Shown here: positions 43,774 to 51,060 of the stretch, one piece after another
Layout: the number at the start of each line of letters is the position of its first letter
How positions within the stretch are numbered: the stretch's first letter is position 1
Assembly: GCA_945888375.1 (NCBI GenBank)
Contig: CAMCZZ010000005.1
Coordinates: 62,001 to 126,000 of the forward strand
From: Akkermansia muciniphila
Lineage (GTDB): Bacteria; Verrucomicrobiota; Verrucomicrobiia; Opitutales; Opitutaceae
Direction: 5' to 3'
Length of the DNA: 64,000 nt
Position numbers and translations under genes: made by a program
The notes under the pieces: model-generated
Told to the model about the DNA's origin: nothing
Database searches by the model: none
Seen by the model: only the letters and a program-made list of their open reading frames with translations

Positions 43774-44769
43774 ATGGAAACCGGAACTCTGGAGCGGGCG
43801 CGGCGACTTTTGTGCAGTTTGCAGGATGACATCCAGCGCACGTTGACCGCGGCCCGGAGCCGGCAGGGCCGGCGTTTTGCCGAGGTGGCGGAGGTGACCG
43901 CGGAGGACACCATTTTCCATGTGGATAAAATCTCCGAGGAGGCGATTTTAGGCTGGCTGGAGCAGAACTGGCCGCGGGCCTGGCCGGTGGAATTGGTCAT
44001 GGAAGGGCTGCCGTCGGGCGCGACTTTCCCGCGCGGCGTGCCGCTGAAGGCGACCCGCTGGAAACTGATACTCGATCCGATTGATGGCACGCGTTGCCTG
44101 ATGCACGACAAGCGCAGTGCCTGGGCGCTGGCCGGGCTGGCGCCCCAACGGGGGGTGCGGACTTCACTTCGTGACATCGTTGTCGCGGCGATGACCGAGT
44201 TGCCGACTTCGAAGGCGGGGTGGGCCGACCAGTTGAGTGCGGTGCGCGGCGGGCCCCTGCGCGCTACGCGGCGGGATCTGCGGGATGGCCGGAGCCGGCG
44301 TTGGACGCCCCGCCCGAGCGCGGCGGGTGATTGCGACCATGGGTTTGCCTCCTTGGTGAAGTTTTTCCCTGAAGCCAAGGCGGCCACGGCCGCGCTGGAG
44401 GAAGAGCTCTGGCGCGGGTTGGGTCTGCATGGCTGGAACGGCGGGGCGCGGGTTTTTGACGACCAGTATCCGTCCACCGGCGGTCAGCTCTACGAACTCA
44501 TTGTCGGCCATGACCGGTTGATTGCCGACCTCCGGCCCCTGTTGCTTCCCAAAGTAGGGCTGGCGAGTGCGCTGTGCTGCCATCCCTACGACATTTGCAC
44601 GGCCTTGTTGCTCGAGGCGGCGGGCGGGGTCGTCGCCCAGCCGGGCGGGGGGGCGCTTGCCTCCCGGCTGGATCTTACCACCCCGGTGTCCTGGGTAGGC
44701 TACGCCAATCCCCGTTTGGCCCGCCGGGCCGCGCCCGTATTGCGCCGTTTGCTCGCCGGGCTGGGTTGA
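43774..44769 (+). CDS. Inositol monophosphatase-family phosphatase
   Basis: 331 aa. WKLILDPIDGTR (about 92-103) is the DPIDGT metal-binding motif of the inositol monophosphatase/CysQ/fructose-bisphosphatase superfamily. FHVDKISEEAILGWLEQNW provides the upstream acidic region, and LCCHPYDICTALLLEAAGGVVAQ, with its Asp and the AGG motif, matches the C-terminal half. It is longer than standard IMPases and the insertion around 110-210 is unusual, so the substrate (inositol phosphate, PAP or other) cannot be told. It diverges from parA and converges with the lacI-type gene. Confidence 0.75.
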   Translation: METGTLERARRLLCSLQDDIQRTLTAARSRQGRRFAEVAEVTAEDTIFHVDKISEEAILGWLEQNWPRAWPVELVMEGLPSGATFPRGVPLKATRWKLILDPIDGTRCLMHDKRSAWALAGLAPQRGVRTSLRDIVVAAMTELPTSKAGWADQLSAVRGGPLRATRRDLRDGRSRRWTPRPSAAGDCDHGFASLVKFFPEAKAATAALEEELWRGLGLHGWNGGARVFDDQYPSTGGQLYELIVGHDRLIADLRPLLLPKVGLASALCCHPYDICTALLLEAAGGVVAQPGGGALASRLDLTTPVSWVGYANPRLARRAAPVLRRLLAGLG

Positions 44770-44784
44770 GGCTTCGGCTCGGGT

Positions 44785-45831
44785 TCAGTCCGTGCGGCGG
44801 TCGCGCGTGGTTTTCCCGTCGGCCCAGGAAGCGCCGACCAAAGTGGCGCGCGGAAATGCGGTCATGCCCGGTTCCTGATGATGGAGCATCGAAACCAGCA
44901 TGTCGACCGCCGCCTCTCCGGTCAGGTCGTTGTGTTGTTCCAGGCCCGACCACCCCTCGCAACCGCGCCGCCTTTCGAGCTGCACCAGGCCGATGTCGCG
45001 CGGTGCCTCCAGGCCGATGGCGGAAAGCCATTCACGCACCACGGTGTGCAGGGTGAAGACGACGTCAGGACGCCGGGTGCGAAACCAGGATTGGAAAAGA
45101 GCCGGATCGGTGCGCGCCCTCTCGACGTCCAGAAACGCCGGCAGACGGTCGGCCTCGGGCAGGATTTCCCCAGCGAACCAGAACCCTGCACTGAAACGGC
45201 CATCCACCAGCCGGTCGATGCTGCGTTCGAGCACGAGAGCCGGGCGCCGGTAGCCGAGTGCGCGGACACGCTCCATGGCTTCCAGCACGAGCGCATGGTG
45301 GTCCACGCAGGCAAAGGAAAGGGTGGGTTCCCGGGTGCGCACGCCGGTGACCACGACGGCGTGGCGTGGCCAAGTGACGGCGAAGCGCGCCGGCAGGCGG
45401 TTTTCCTTCATCAAACCGACCACCGCCAACCCCGCGATGCCTCTGGCGCGGAGCACGCGGTTGAGTTGCTCGCCGTGCAGCGCGGGGTCGTGCAGCCAGA
45501 ATTCGTCGAGTGCGTAGCCGTGCATGGTCGCCCTCCGACGGCAGCCCGCGACGTAGGCCGGGATGGTCGGGTGGCGGGTAAAGGCTTGCGGGTCGAGGTT
45601 GGCGTTGAGCAGGGCCAGGGTGCGGCGCCGGCTTCCGGAATGGGTTTTACGCAACTCCGCCATCAGCTGAGCCACCACCGGGTTGCGCACGTAGCCGAGC
45701 TCGCGGGCCGCGCGTTCGACCCGCTCACGGGTCGCGGATGGAATCTGCGGGTCGTGTCGGAGTGCGAGTGAGACGGTGTTTTTAGAAACCCCCGCGTGAT
45801 TCGCGAGGGTGGTCATGGTGACGCGAGGCAT
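44785..45831 (-). CDS. LacI-family transcriptional regulator
   Basis: 348 aa. N-terminal helix-turn-helix VTMTTLANHAGVSKNTVSLALRHDPQIP (4-31) and the hinge ARELGYVRNPVVAQLM are typical of LacI. The sugar-binding domain (about 65-340) is less canonical but retains IAGLAVVGL, FACVDHHALVLEAMERVRALGYRRPALV and RRPDVVFTLHTVVREWL. It is divergent from araBAD with a 100-bp gap, so it probably controls the arabinose operon and itself. The inducer is inferred from context only. Confidence 0.85.
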   Translation of the reverse strand: MPRVTMTTLANHAGVSKNTVSLALRHDPQIPSATRERVERAARELGYVRNPVVAQLMAELRKTHSGSRRRTLALLNANLDPQAFTRHPTIPAYVAGCRRRATMHGYALDEFWLHDPALHGEQLNRVLRARGIAGLAVVGLMKENRLPARFAVTWPRHAVVVTGVRTREPTLSFACVDHHALVLEAMERVRALGYRRPALVLERSIDRLVDGRFSAGFWFAGEILPEADRLPAFLDVERARTDPALFQSWFRTRRPDVVFTLHTVVREWLSAIGLEAPRDIGLVQLERRRGCEGWSGLEQHNDLTGEAAVDMLVSMLHHQEPGMTAFPRATLVGASWADGKTTRDRRTD

Positions 45832-45862
45832 GTTATGTGACTGTCAAGTGACTCCGGCGTTT

Positions 45863-45900
45863 ACGAGCCTGGATCTCGTTGCGAGGGTATCGTTTTCGCA
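45863..45900. promoter_or_regulatory. Candidate operators between the lacI-type gene and araB
   Basis: Two inverted repeats lie back to back: ACGAG-CCTGGAT-CTCGT (45863-45879) and TGCGA-N11-TCGCA (45880-45900). They are the only symmetric elements I see in the 100-bp divergent spacer, and their size suits LacI-family dimers. Neither matches the consensus closely. Confidence 0.35.
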
Positions 45901-45931
45901 CCGTTTCCCGTCGCACCCCACCCTCGTCCCC

Positions 45932-47590
45932 ATGTTCACCATCGGCATTGATTACGGCACTAATTCCGTGCGCGCGCTCGTCGTTCGCACCAAGGATGGA
46001 GCCGAGCTCGGCACCGCCATTTTCCAATACCCCAGCGGCCATCAGGGCGTGCTGCTGGATCCGAAGGATCACCACCTCGCTCGGCAAAACCCTGCCGACC
46101 ATCTGCTCGGCCTGGAAAAGACCATCAAGGGTGCGCTCGCGCAGGCGAAAAAGACGAAGGGCTTCGATGCCCGCCGGGTGGTGGGCCTGGGGGTGGATAC
46201 GACGGGTTCCAGCCCTATTCCGGTGGACGCCACGAACACGCCGCTCGCGCTCGACAAGAAATGGTCGGGCAACCTCGCCGCCCATTGCTGGCTCTGGAAG
46301 GATCACACCTCGGTAAAGGAGGCCGCGGAGATCACCGCCCTCGCCGCCAAGATCCGCCCGAACTACATCGCCAAGTGCGGCAACACCTACTCTTCCGAGT
46401 GGTTCTGGGCCAAGATTCTGCACTGTAAACGCACCGCCCCGAAGGTTTTTTCCGCCGCCTATTCCTGGGTGGAGTTGGCCGACTGGATACCGTCCGTGCT
46501 CGCCGGTGTGAGCGATCCGAAGGCGGTCATGCGCGGCGTGTGCTGCGCCGGCCACAAGGCCCTCTACGCCGACGAATGGGGCGGTCTGCCCGACAAGGAA
46601 TTTCTCGCCCGGCTCGACCCCGCCCTCGCCGATCTACGCGACCGGCTCTACGACGTCGCGCATGATGCCACGGCCTCGGCCGGCGGGCTTTCCGCGGCAT
46701 GGGCCAAGAAGCTCGGTCTTCCCCCCGGCATCCCCATCGCCATCGGTGAGATGGATGTTCATTATGGTGCGATTGGCAGCGGCGTGACCGAGGGCACCCT
46801 GGTCAAGGTGATCGGAACCTCTACCTGCGATTGCGGCGTGGTTTCGGCCGGCAAGACGGTGGCCGATATCCCCGGCATCTGCGGCATCGTCAAGGGTGCC
46901 ATTCTGCCCGGTTACTATGGCCTCGAGGCCGGCCAATCCGCAGTGGGCGACATCTTTAAATGGTTTGTCGAAGGCGTGCTCGGCGACGTCTCGCTCCATG
47001 CCCGGCTCACCGCCGAGGCGGCCAAGTTGAAGCCCGGCCAGTCCGGCCTGCTCTCCCTCGACTGGAACAACGGCAACCGCACCATCCTCGTCGACCAACT
47101 CCTCACCGGCCTCACCGTCGGCGCCACGCTCTACACCACCAAGGCCGAGCTCTATCGCGCGTTAATCGAGGCCACCGCCTTCGGGGCGCGTGCCATCATC
47201 GAGCGTTTCAAGGAATACGGCGTGCCCATCGAACGCGTGGTTTGCGCCGGCGGCATCGCCGAGAAGAACCCCCTACTCATGCAGATATACGCCGATGTCA
47301 CCGGGTGCACCATGCTGGTGGCCGGCTCGTCTCAGGCCTGCGCGCTGGGTTCCGCCATTTCCGCCGCCGTGCTCGCGGGAGAACATCCGGACTTCGCCAC
47401 GGCCCAGAGGAAGATGACCCGCCTCAAGAAGGTCGCCTACAAGCCGAAGGCCGCGAACGTGAAGGTCTACGACCAGCTCTACGCGCTGTATCGGCAACTC
47501 CACGACAGCTTTGGCGGCCTGAACAAGTCTGCCGACCTCTCCCGCATCATGAAAGACCTGCTGGAAATCAAAGGTGCGAGCAGCCGGTAG
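45932..47590 (+). CDS. araB: Ribulokinase
   Basis: 552 aa from ATG 45932; the track ORF begins upstream in the divergent spacer. It phosphorylates L-ribulose. FGGY-family N-domain: TIGIDYGTNSVRALVVRTKDG, VVGLGVDTTGSSPIPVD, CWLWKDHTSVKEA; the C-domain has GYYGLEAGQSAVGDIFKWF and RVVCAGGIAEKNPLLMQIYADVTG, typical of AraB rather than xylulokinase or glycerol kinase. It is the first gene of araBAD; a family A repeat begins at its stop codon. Confidence 0.95.
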   Translation: MFTIGIDYGTNSVRALVVRTKDGAELGTAIFQYPSGHQGVLLDPKDHHLARQNPADHLLGLEKTIKGALAQAKKTKGFDARRVVGLGVDTTGSSPIPVDATNTPLALDKKWSGNLAAHCWLWKDHTSVKEAAEITALAAKIRPNYIAKCGNTYSSEWFWAKILHCKRTAPKVFSAAYSWVELADWIPSVLAGVSDPKAVMRGVCCAGHKALYADEWGGLPDKEFLARLDPALADLRDRLYDVAHDATASAGGLSAAWAKKLGLPPGIPIAIGEMDVHYGAIGSGVTEGTLVKVIGTSTCDCGVVSAGKTVADIPGICGIVKGAILPGYYGLEAGQSAVGDIFKWFVEGVLGDVSLHARLTAEAAKLKPGQSGLLSLDWNNGNRTILVDQLLTGLTVGATLYTTKAELYRALIEATAFGARAIIERFKEYGVPIERVVCAGGIAEKNPLLMQIYADVTGCTMLVAGSSQACALGSAISAAVLAGEHPDFATAQRKMTRLKKVAYKPKAANVKVYDQLYALYRQLHDSFGGLNKSADLSRIMKDLLEIKGASSR

Positions 47591-47667
47591 CGAGTAGCGA
47601 GCATACCAGCCGCCAAATTTGCCCCCTGCTTCGCGCTCCCCTCACTCCGTTCCCACCTACTCACTAC
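47587..47667. repeat. Palindromic intergenic repeat, family A, copy 2 (araB/araA)
   Basis: GTAGCGAGTAG (47587-47597) and CTACTCACTAC (47657-47667) pair at 10 of 11 positions with a 59-nt spacer. GAGTAGCGAGCAT (47592-47604) is shared exactly with the sdhA/sdhB copy. The left arm includes the araB stop codon TAG, so the repeat has become part of the gene end. Confidence 0.8.
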
Positions 47668-47677
47668 TTTTTTCACC

Positions 47678-49192
47678 ATGTCCCTCGTAAACCTCTCCAC
47701 TCCCGAAATCTGGTTCGTCTGCGGTTCGCAGCACCTTTACGGCCCCGGCCCGCTCAAGCAGGTTGCGGCCAACGCCCAGACTGTTGTCGACGGTCTCGTC
47801 GCCTCCAAACGTCTCGCGCTTCCCCTGAAGTTCAAGGCCCTCCTCGTGGATGCCGACCAGATTGCCAAGGTTTGTGTCGAGGCCAACAGCGATGCCAACT
47901 GCGCCGGCCTCGTGCTCTGGATGCACACCTTCTCGCCGTCCAAGATGTGGATCCGCGGGCTCACCACGCTGAAAAAGCCCTTCCTGCACCTGCACACCCA
48001 GTTCAATCGCGACCTGCCTTGGTCGTCGATCGACATGGATTTCATGAATCTCAACCAGGCCGCCCATGGCGACCGCGAGGCCGGGTTCCTGCACACCCGC
48101 CTCCGCCTCGGCCGTAAGGTCGTGGTCGGCCACTGGTCCGATGCCGAGGTGCAGGACCGCATCTCCGCCTGGATGCGCGCCACCCGCGCTTGGCACGACT
48201 GGCAGGGCGCCAAGTTTGCCCGCTTCGGGGACAACATGCGCTACGTCGCCGTGACCGAGGGCGACAAGGTCGCCTCCGAGATCAAGTTCGGCTTCGAGGT
48301 CAACGGCTACGGTGTAGGCGACCTCGTCGCCCAGGTGAACGCCATCTCCGACAAGACCGTCACCGGCCTCTGCGCCGACTACGAGAAACTCTACGCCGTC
48401 TCCGCCGAGTTGAAAAAGGGCGGCAAACGCCACGAGGAGTTGCGCTACAGCGCGCGTCTCGAGCTGGGTCTTTCCGCGTTTTTGGAGAGCATCGGCGCCA
48501 AGGGTTACACCGATACCTTTGAGGATCTCCACGGTCTCCGCCAGCTCCCCGGCATGGCCACCCAGCGCCTCATGGCGGCGGGCTACGGCTTCGGCGGCGA
48601 AGGCGATTGGAAGACGGCCGCGCTCGTCCGTGCGATGAAAGTCATGGGCGACGGCCTGCCCGGCGGCACCTCTTTCATGGAGGACTACACCTATCACCTC
48701 GCGCCCGGCGGACACCAGGTGCTCGGCTCGCACATGTTGGAAATTTGCCCGACCATCGCGGCCGGCAAGCCCAGGGTCGAGGTCCACCCGCTCGGTATCG
48801 GCGGCAAGGAAGATCCGGTGCGCTTCGTGTTCGACGCCCCCACCGGCGAGGCGCTGAACGCCTCCCTCGTGCATCTCGGCAACCGCTTCCGTCTGCTCAT
48901 CAACGAAGTCGTGGCGGTCAAGGTGCCCAAGATGCCCAAGCTGCCCGTCGCCCGTGCCGTCTGGGAGTGCAAGCCCGACTTCAAGACCGCCTGCCAGTCC
49001 TGGATCCTCGCCGGCGGCGCCCACCACACCGGTTACAGCTACTCCGTCACGAGCGAGATGCTCGAGGATTTCGCGACCATCGCCGGTATCGAGACCGTGC
49101 ATATCAATGCCGATACCCGCCTCGCCCAGCTCAAGCAGGACTTACGCAACAACGAGGTCTATTACCATCTAGAAAACGGCTTCCGCGCCTGA
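47678..49192 (+). CDS. araA: L-arabinose isomerase
   Basis: 504 aa; converts L-arabinose to L-ribulose. [20 protein letters not shown] opens the protein and [18 protein letters not shown] follows, both signature stretches. The Mn2+ site residues sit in [35 protein letters not shown] and [12 protein letters not shown]. The length is standard. It is the middle gene of araBAD, between repeat families A and C. Confidence 0.97.
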   Translation: MSLVNLSTPEIWFVCGSQHLYGPGPLKQVAANAQTVVDGLVASKRLALPLKFKALLVDADQIAKVCVEANSDANCAGLVLWMHTFSPSKMWIRGLTTLKKPFLHLHTQFNRDLPWSSIDMDFMNLNQAAHGDREAGFLHTRLRLGRKVVVGHWSDAEVQDRISAWMRATRAWHDWQGAKFARFGDNMRYVAVTEGDKVASEIKFGFEVNGYGVGDLVAQVNAISDKTVTGLCADYEKLYAVSAELKKGGKRHEELRYSARLELGLSAFLESIGAKGYTDTFEDLHGLRQLPGMATQRLMAAGYGFGGEGDWKTAALVRAMKVMGDGLPGGTSFMEDYTYHLAPGGHQVLGSHMLEICPTIAAGKPRVEVHPLGIGGKEDPVRFVFDAPTGEALNASLVHLGNRFRLLINEVVAVKVPKMPKLPVARAVWECKPDFKTACQSWILAGGAHHTGYSYSVTSEMLEDFATIAGIETVHINADTRLAQLKQDLRNNEVYYHLENGFRA

Positions 49193-49197
49193 TGTTT

Positions 49198-49294
49198 TAA
49201 CCACGGAGGACACGGAGATCACGGAGTGGAATACCGAGACCAAGGTGTCCGGCTCTGCTCCGACTCTCCGTGTCCTCCGTGCTCTCCGTGGTTA
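49198..49294. repeat. Palindromic intergenic repeat, family C (araA/araD)
   Basis: TAACCACGGAGGACACGGAG... (49198-49226) and the inverse ending TCCTCCGTGCTCTCCGTGGTTA (49266-49294) match at about 25 of 29 positions, with a 39-nt spacer. Each arm is itself three repeats of the CACGGAG word. It ends 17 nt before the araD start. Confidence 0.9.
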
Positions 49295-49311
49295 GACAAT
49301 CCGACCTTCCT

Positions 49312-50016
49312 ATGCTCGAATCTCTTAAAGCCGAAGCCTACGAGGCCAACATCGCCCTACCGCGCCATGGCCTCATCAATCTCACCTTTGGCAATGCCTC
49401 CGCCATTGACCGCGCCGCCGGGGTTTTCGCGATCAAGCCCTCTGGCGTCGCCTACGCCGATCTGAAACCGGCCGACATGGTCCTCATCGATCTCGACGGC
49501 AAACAGGTCGAGGGCTCGCTGCGTCCCTCTTCCGACACTCCCACGCACCGGCGCCTGTTTCTCGCCTTCCCCGAGATCGGTGGAGTGGTTCATACCCATT
49601 CTTCGCACGCCACCGCCTTCGCCCAGGCCGGGCGGGCCATCCCGATTTTCGGCACCACCCACGCCGACTACTTCGCCGGCAACGTGCCCGTGACGCGCAA
49701 GATGACCCCGGCCGAGATCGGTGGCGGAGCCTATGAGTGGGAAACGGGTAATGTCATCGTGGAGCTGTTCACCGGGCGCGCCCTCGACCCGGCCGATTAT
49801 CCAGCCGTGCTGGTCAACCGCCATGCTCCCTTCACCTGGGGCAAATCGGTCGCCAAGGCGGTCGAGGTGGCCGTCGCCACCGAGTGTATCGCGCATCTGG
49901 CGTTGATGTCACTCGCCCTCGAACCCGCGTTGCCGGCCATCGAGCCGGAGCTCCTGAACAAGCACTTCAAACGCAAGCACGGCCCGGGCGCGTATTACGG
50001 TCAGGGAAATTGTTGA
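49312..50016 (+). CDS. araD: L-ribulose-5-phosphate 4-epimerase
   Basis: 234 aa from ATG 49312; the track start lies in the repeat. It converts L-ribulose-5-phosphate to D-xylulose-5-phosphate. Class II aldolase fold: NLTFGNASAIDR, AIKPSGVAYADL and RPSSDTPTHRRLF bind the phosphate, VVHTHSSHATAFAQAG gives the zinc histidines, and TTHADYFAGNVPVTR contributes catalytic residues. It completes the arabinose pathway; no arabinose transporter is adjacent. Confidence 0.95.
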   Translation: MLESLKAEAYEANIALPRHGLINLTFGNASAIDRAAGVFAIKPSGVAYADLKPADMVLIDLDGKQVEGSLRPSSDTPTHRRLFLAFPEIGGVVHTHSSHATAFAQAGRAIPIFGTTHADYFAGNVPVTRKMTPAEIGGGAYEWETGNVIVELFTGRALDPADYPAVLVNRHAPFTWGKSVAKAVEVAVATECIAHLALMSLALEPALPAIEPELLNKHFKRKHGPGAYYGQGNC

Positions 50017-50059
50017 ACGGGGATTTGCCAAACGCCCCGCGGCCGTTTTCGTAGGTGGC

Positions 50060-50209
50060 GTGATCTGGTTTCTTCTTATCCCAGTCTTGCTGGTCGTCGC
50101 CGTATTCTGGTTTGGCCGGAGGCATATCGCCATCCGCCGGCCCAACTGCTGCGGCAAAGGCTGCGGTTGCCTATTTCCGGTGAAGTTGCCGGAAAAGAAA
50201 CCGGAGTAA
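50060..50209 (+). CDS. Small membrane protein with Cys-rich motif
   Basis: 49 aa, too short for the supplied track. GTG 50060 is followed by one membrane helix (IWFLLIPVLLVVAVFWFG), a basic stretch (RRHIAIRR) and then NCCGKGCGCLF, four cysteines in eight residues, before a short Lys/Pro tail. The layout resembles FeoB-associated Cys-rich membrane proteins, but no feo genes are nearby. It lies 43 nt after araD on the same strand. It may bind a metal or be redox-active; this is inference. Confidence 0.5.
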   Translation: MIWFLLIPVLLVVAVFWFGRRHIAIRRPNCCGKGCGCLFPVKLPEKKPE

Positions 50210-50226
50210 GCGTCCGGCCGCCTCGC

Positions 50227-50967
50227 TCAGCCCAGGCGGCGGCGGAAAAGATCGAGGGCCTGCCCGAGTAACTGGCGGGAGAGCTCCGCGTCGTAGCGCA
50301 GGCCTTCGTCGCGCAGGAAGGCGTGGGCGGCATTGACCTCGTGCCAGGTGAAATGCACCCGGGCGGCGGCGAGGGTCTGGCGGATCAGGTCGCGGCCCTC
50401 GGCCGGCACGTGGGGGTCTTGGCGGCCGAGGATCATCATCACTTCACCCCGGATCTCGCCAGCGCGGGCGAGGGAGTCATCGTTCTGGCCGGCGCCGAGG
50501 CCGCGTTTGTGCAAATCGGTTGGGTAGAAGCAGGCGGTCGCGCCGACGCCTTCCAGCAGCGCGGCGCGGAAGGCGAGGTGGCCCCCGATGCAGGGGCCAA
50601 AGGCGCCGACCCGGCCGTTGCCGGCGGGATGGTTGCGGAGATAGGCGAGCAGGGCGCGGTTGTCGTCATCATAGCCTTGGAGCGCTTTGGTGGTTTTCAG
50701 CCGGTTGCCGGTCTCCGAGCCGGCGGCGTCATAGCCGAGCACGGTGCCGGCCGGCAGGTGCTCGTGGTAGATTTCCGGCAAGGCGACGATGAAGCCGTGG
50801 CCGGCAAGAAAGGCGGCGGTCCGGCGGATCGGGCCCGTCAGCTGGAAAATTTCCGAATGGAAAATCAGCCCGGGGTGGCGGCCGTCGCCTTCGGGCCGCA
50901 GCACGAGGGTGCGCATGGGGCCGGAGGGGGTGGGGAGATCGATGCTTTCGGGTTCGCGAAGGGTCAT
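50227..50967 (-). CDS. Dienelactone hydrolase-family alpha/beta hydrolase
   Basis: 246 aa from ATG 50967; the long track ORF reads antisense through the cyclase gene. AFGPCIGGHLAFRAALLEGV carries the Cys nucleophile elbow (G-x-C-x-G-G) of the family; MILGRQDPHVPAEGRDLI supplies the Asp and EVNAAHAFLRDEG the His. LIFHSEIFQLTGPIRRTAAFLAGHGFIVALPEIYHE is the usual N-terminal part. It hydrolyses esters or lactones; the natural substrate is unknown. It diverges from the cyclase gene. Confidence 0.85.
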   Translation of the reverse strand: MTLREPESIDLPTPSGPMRTLVLRPEGDGRHPGLIFHSEIFQLTGPIRRTAAFLAGHGFIVALPEIYHEHLPAGTVLGYDAAGSETGNRLKTTKALQGYDDDNRALLAYLRNHPAGNGRVGAFGPCIGGHLAFRAALLEGVGATACFYPTDLHKRGLGAGQNDDSLARAGEIRGEVMMILGRQDPHVPAEGRDLIRQTLAAARVHFTWHEVNAAHAFLRDEGLRYDAELSRQLLGQALDLFRRRLG

Positions 50968-51060
50968 GGGAGAGAGGCTGAGTTTTCGGGATCGGGACGA
51001 AGTGGCAATCCCGGCGCCTCGGCGGTTGCCTAGCGCGAGGCGGGCGGGCAAGCGTTGCGC

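Noticed and set aside
46960-48117. 385-aa ORF spanning the araB-araA junction
   Set aside because: Runs in another frame through two certain genes and through the repeat; Arg/Pro-rich composition.
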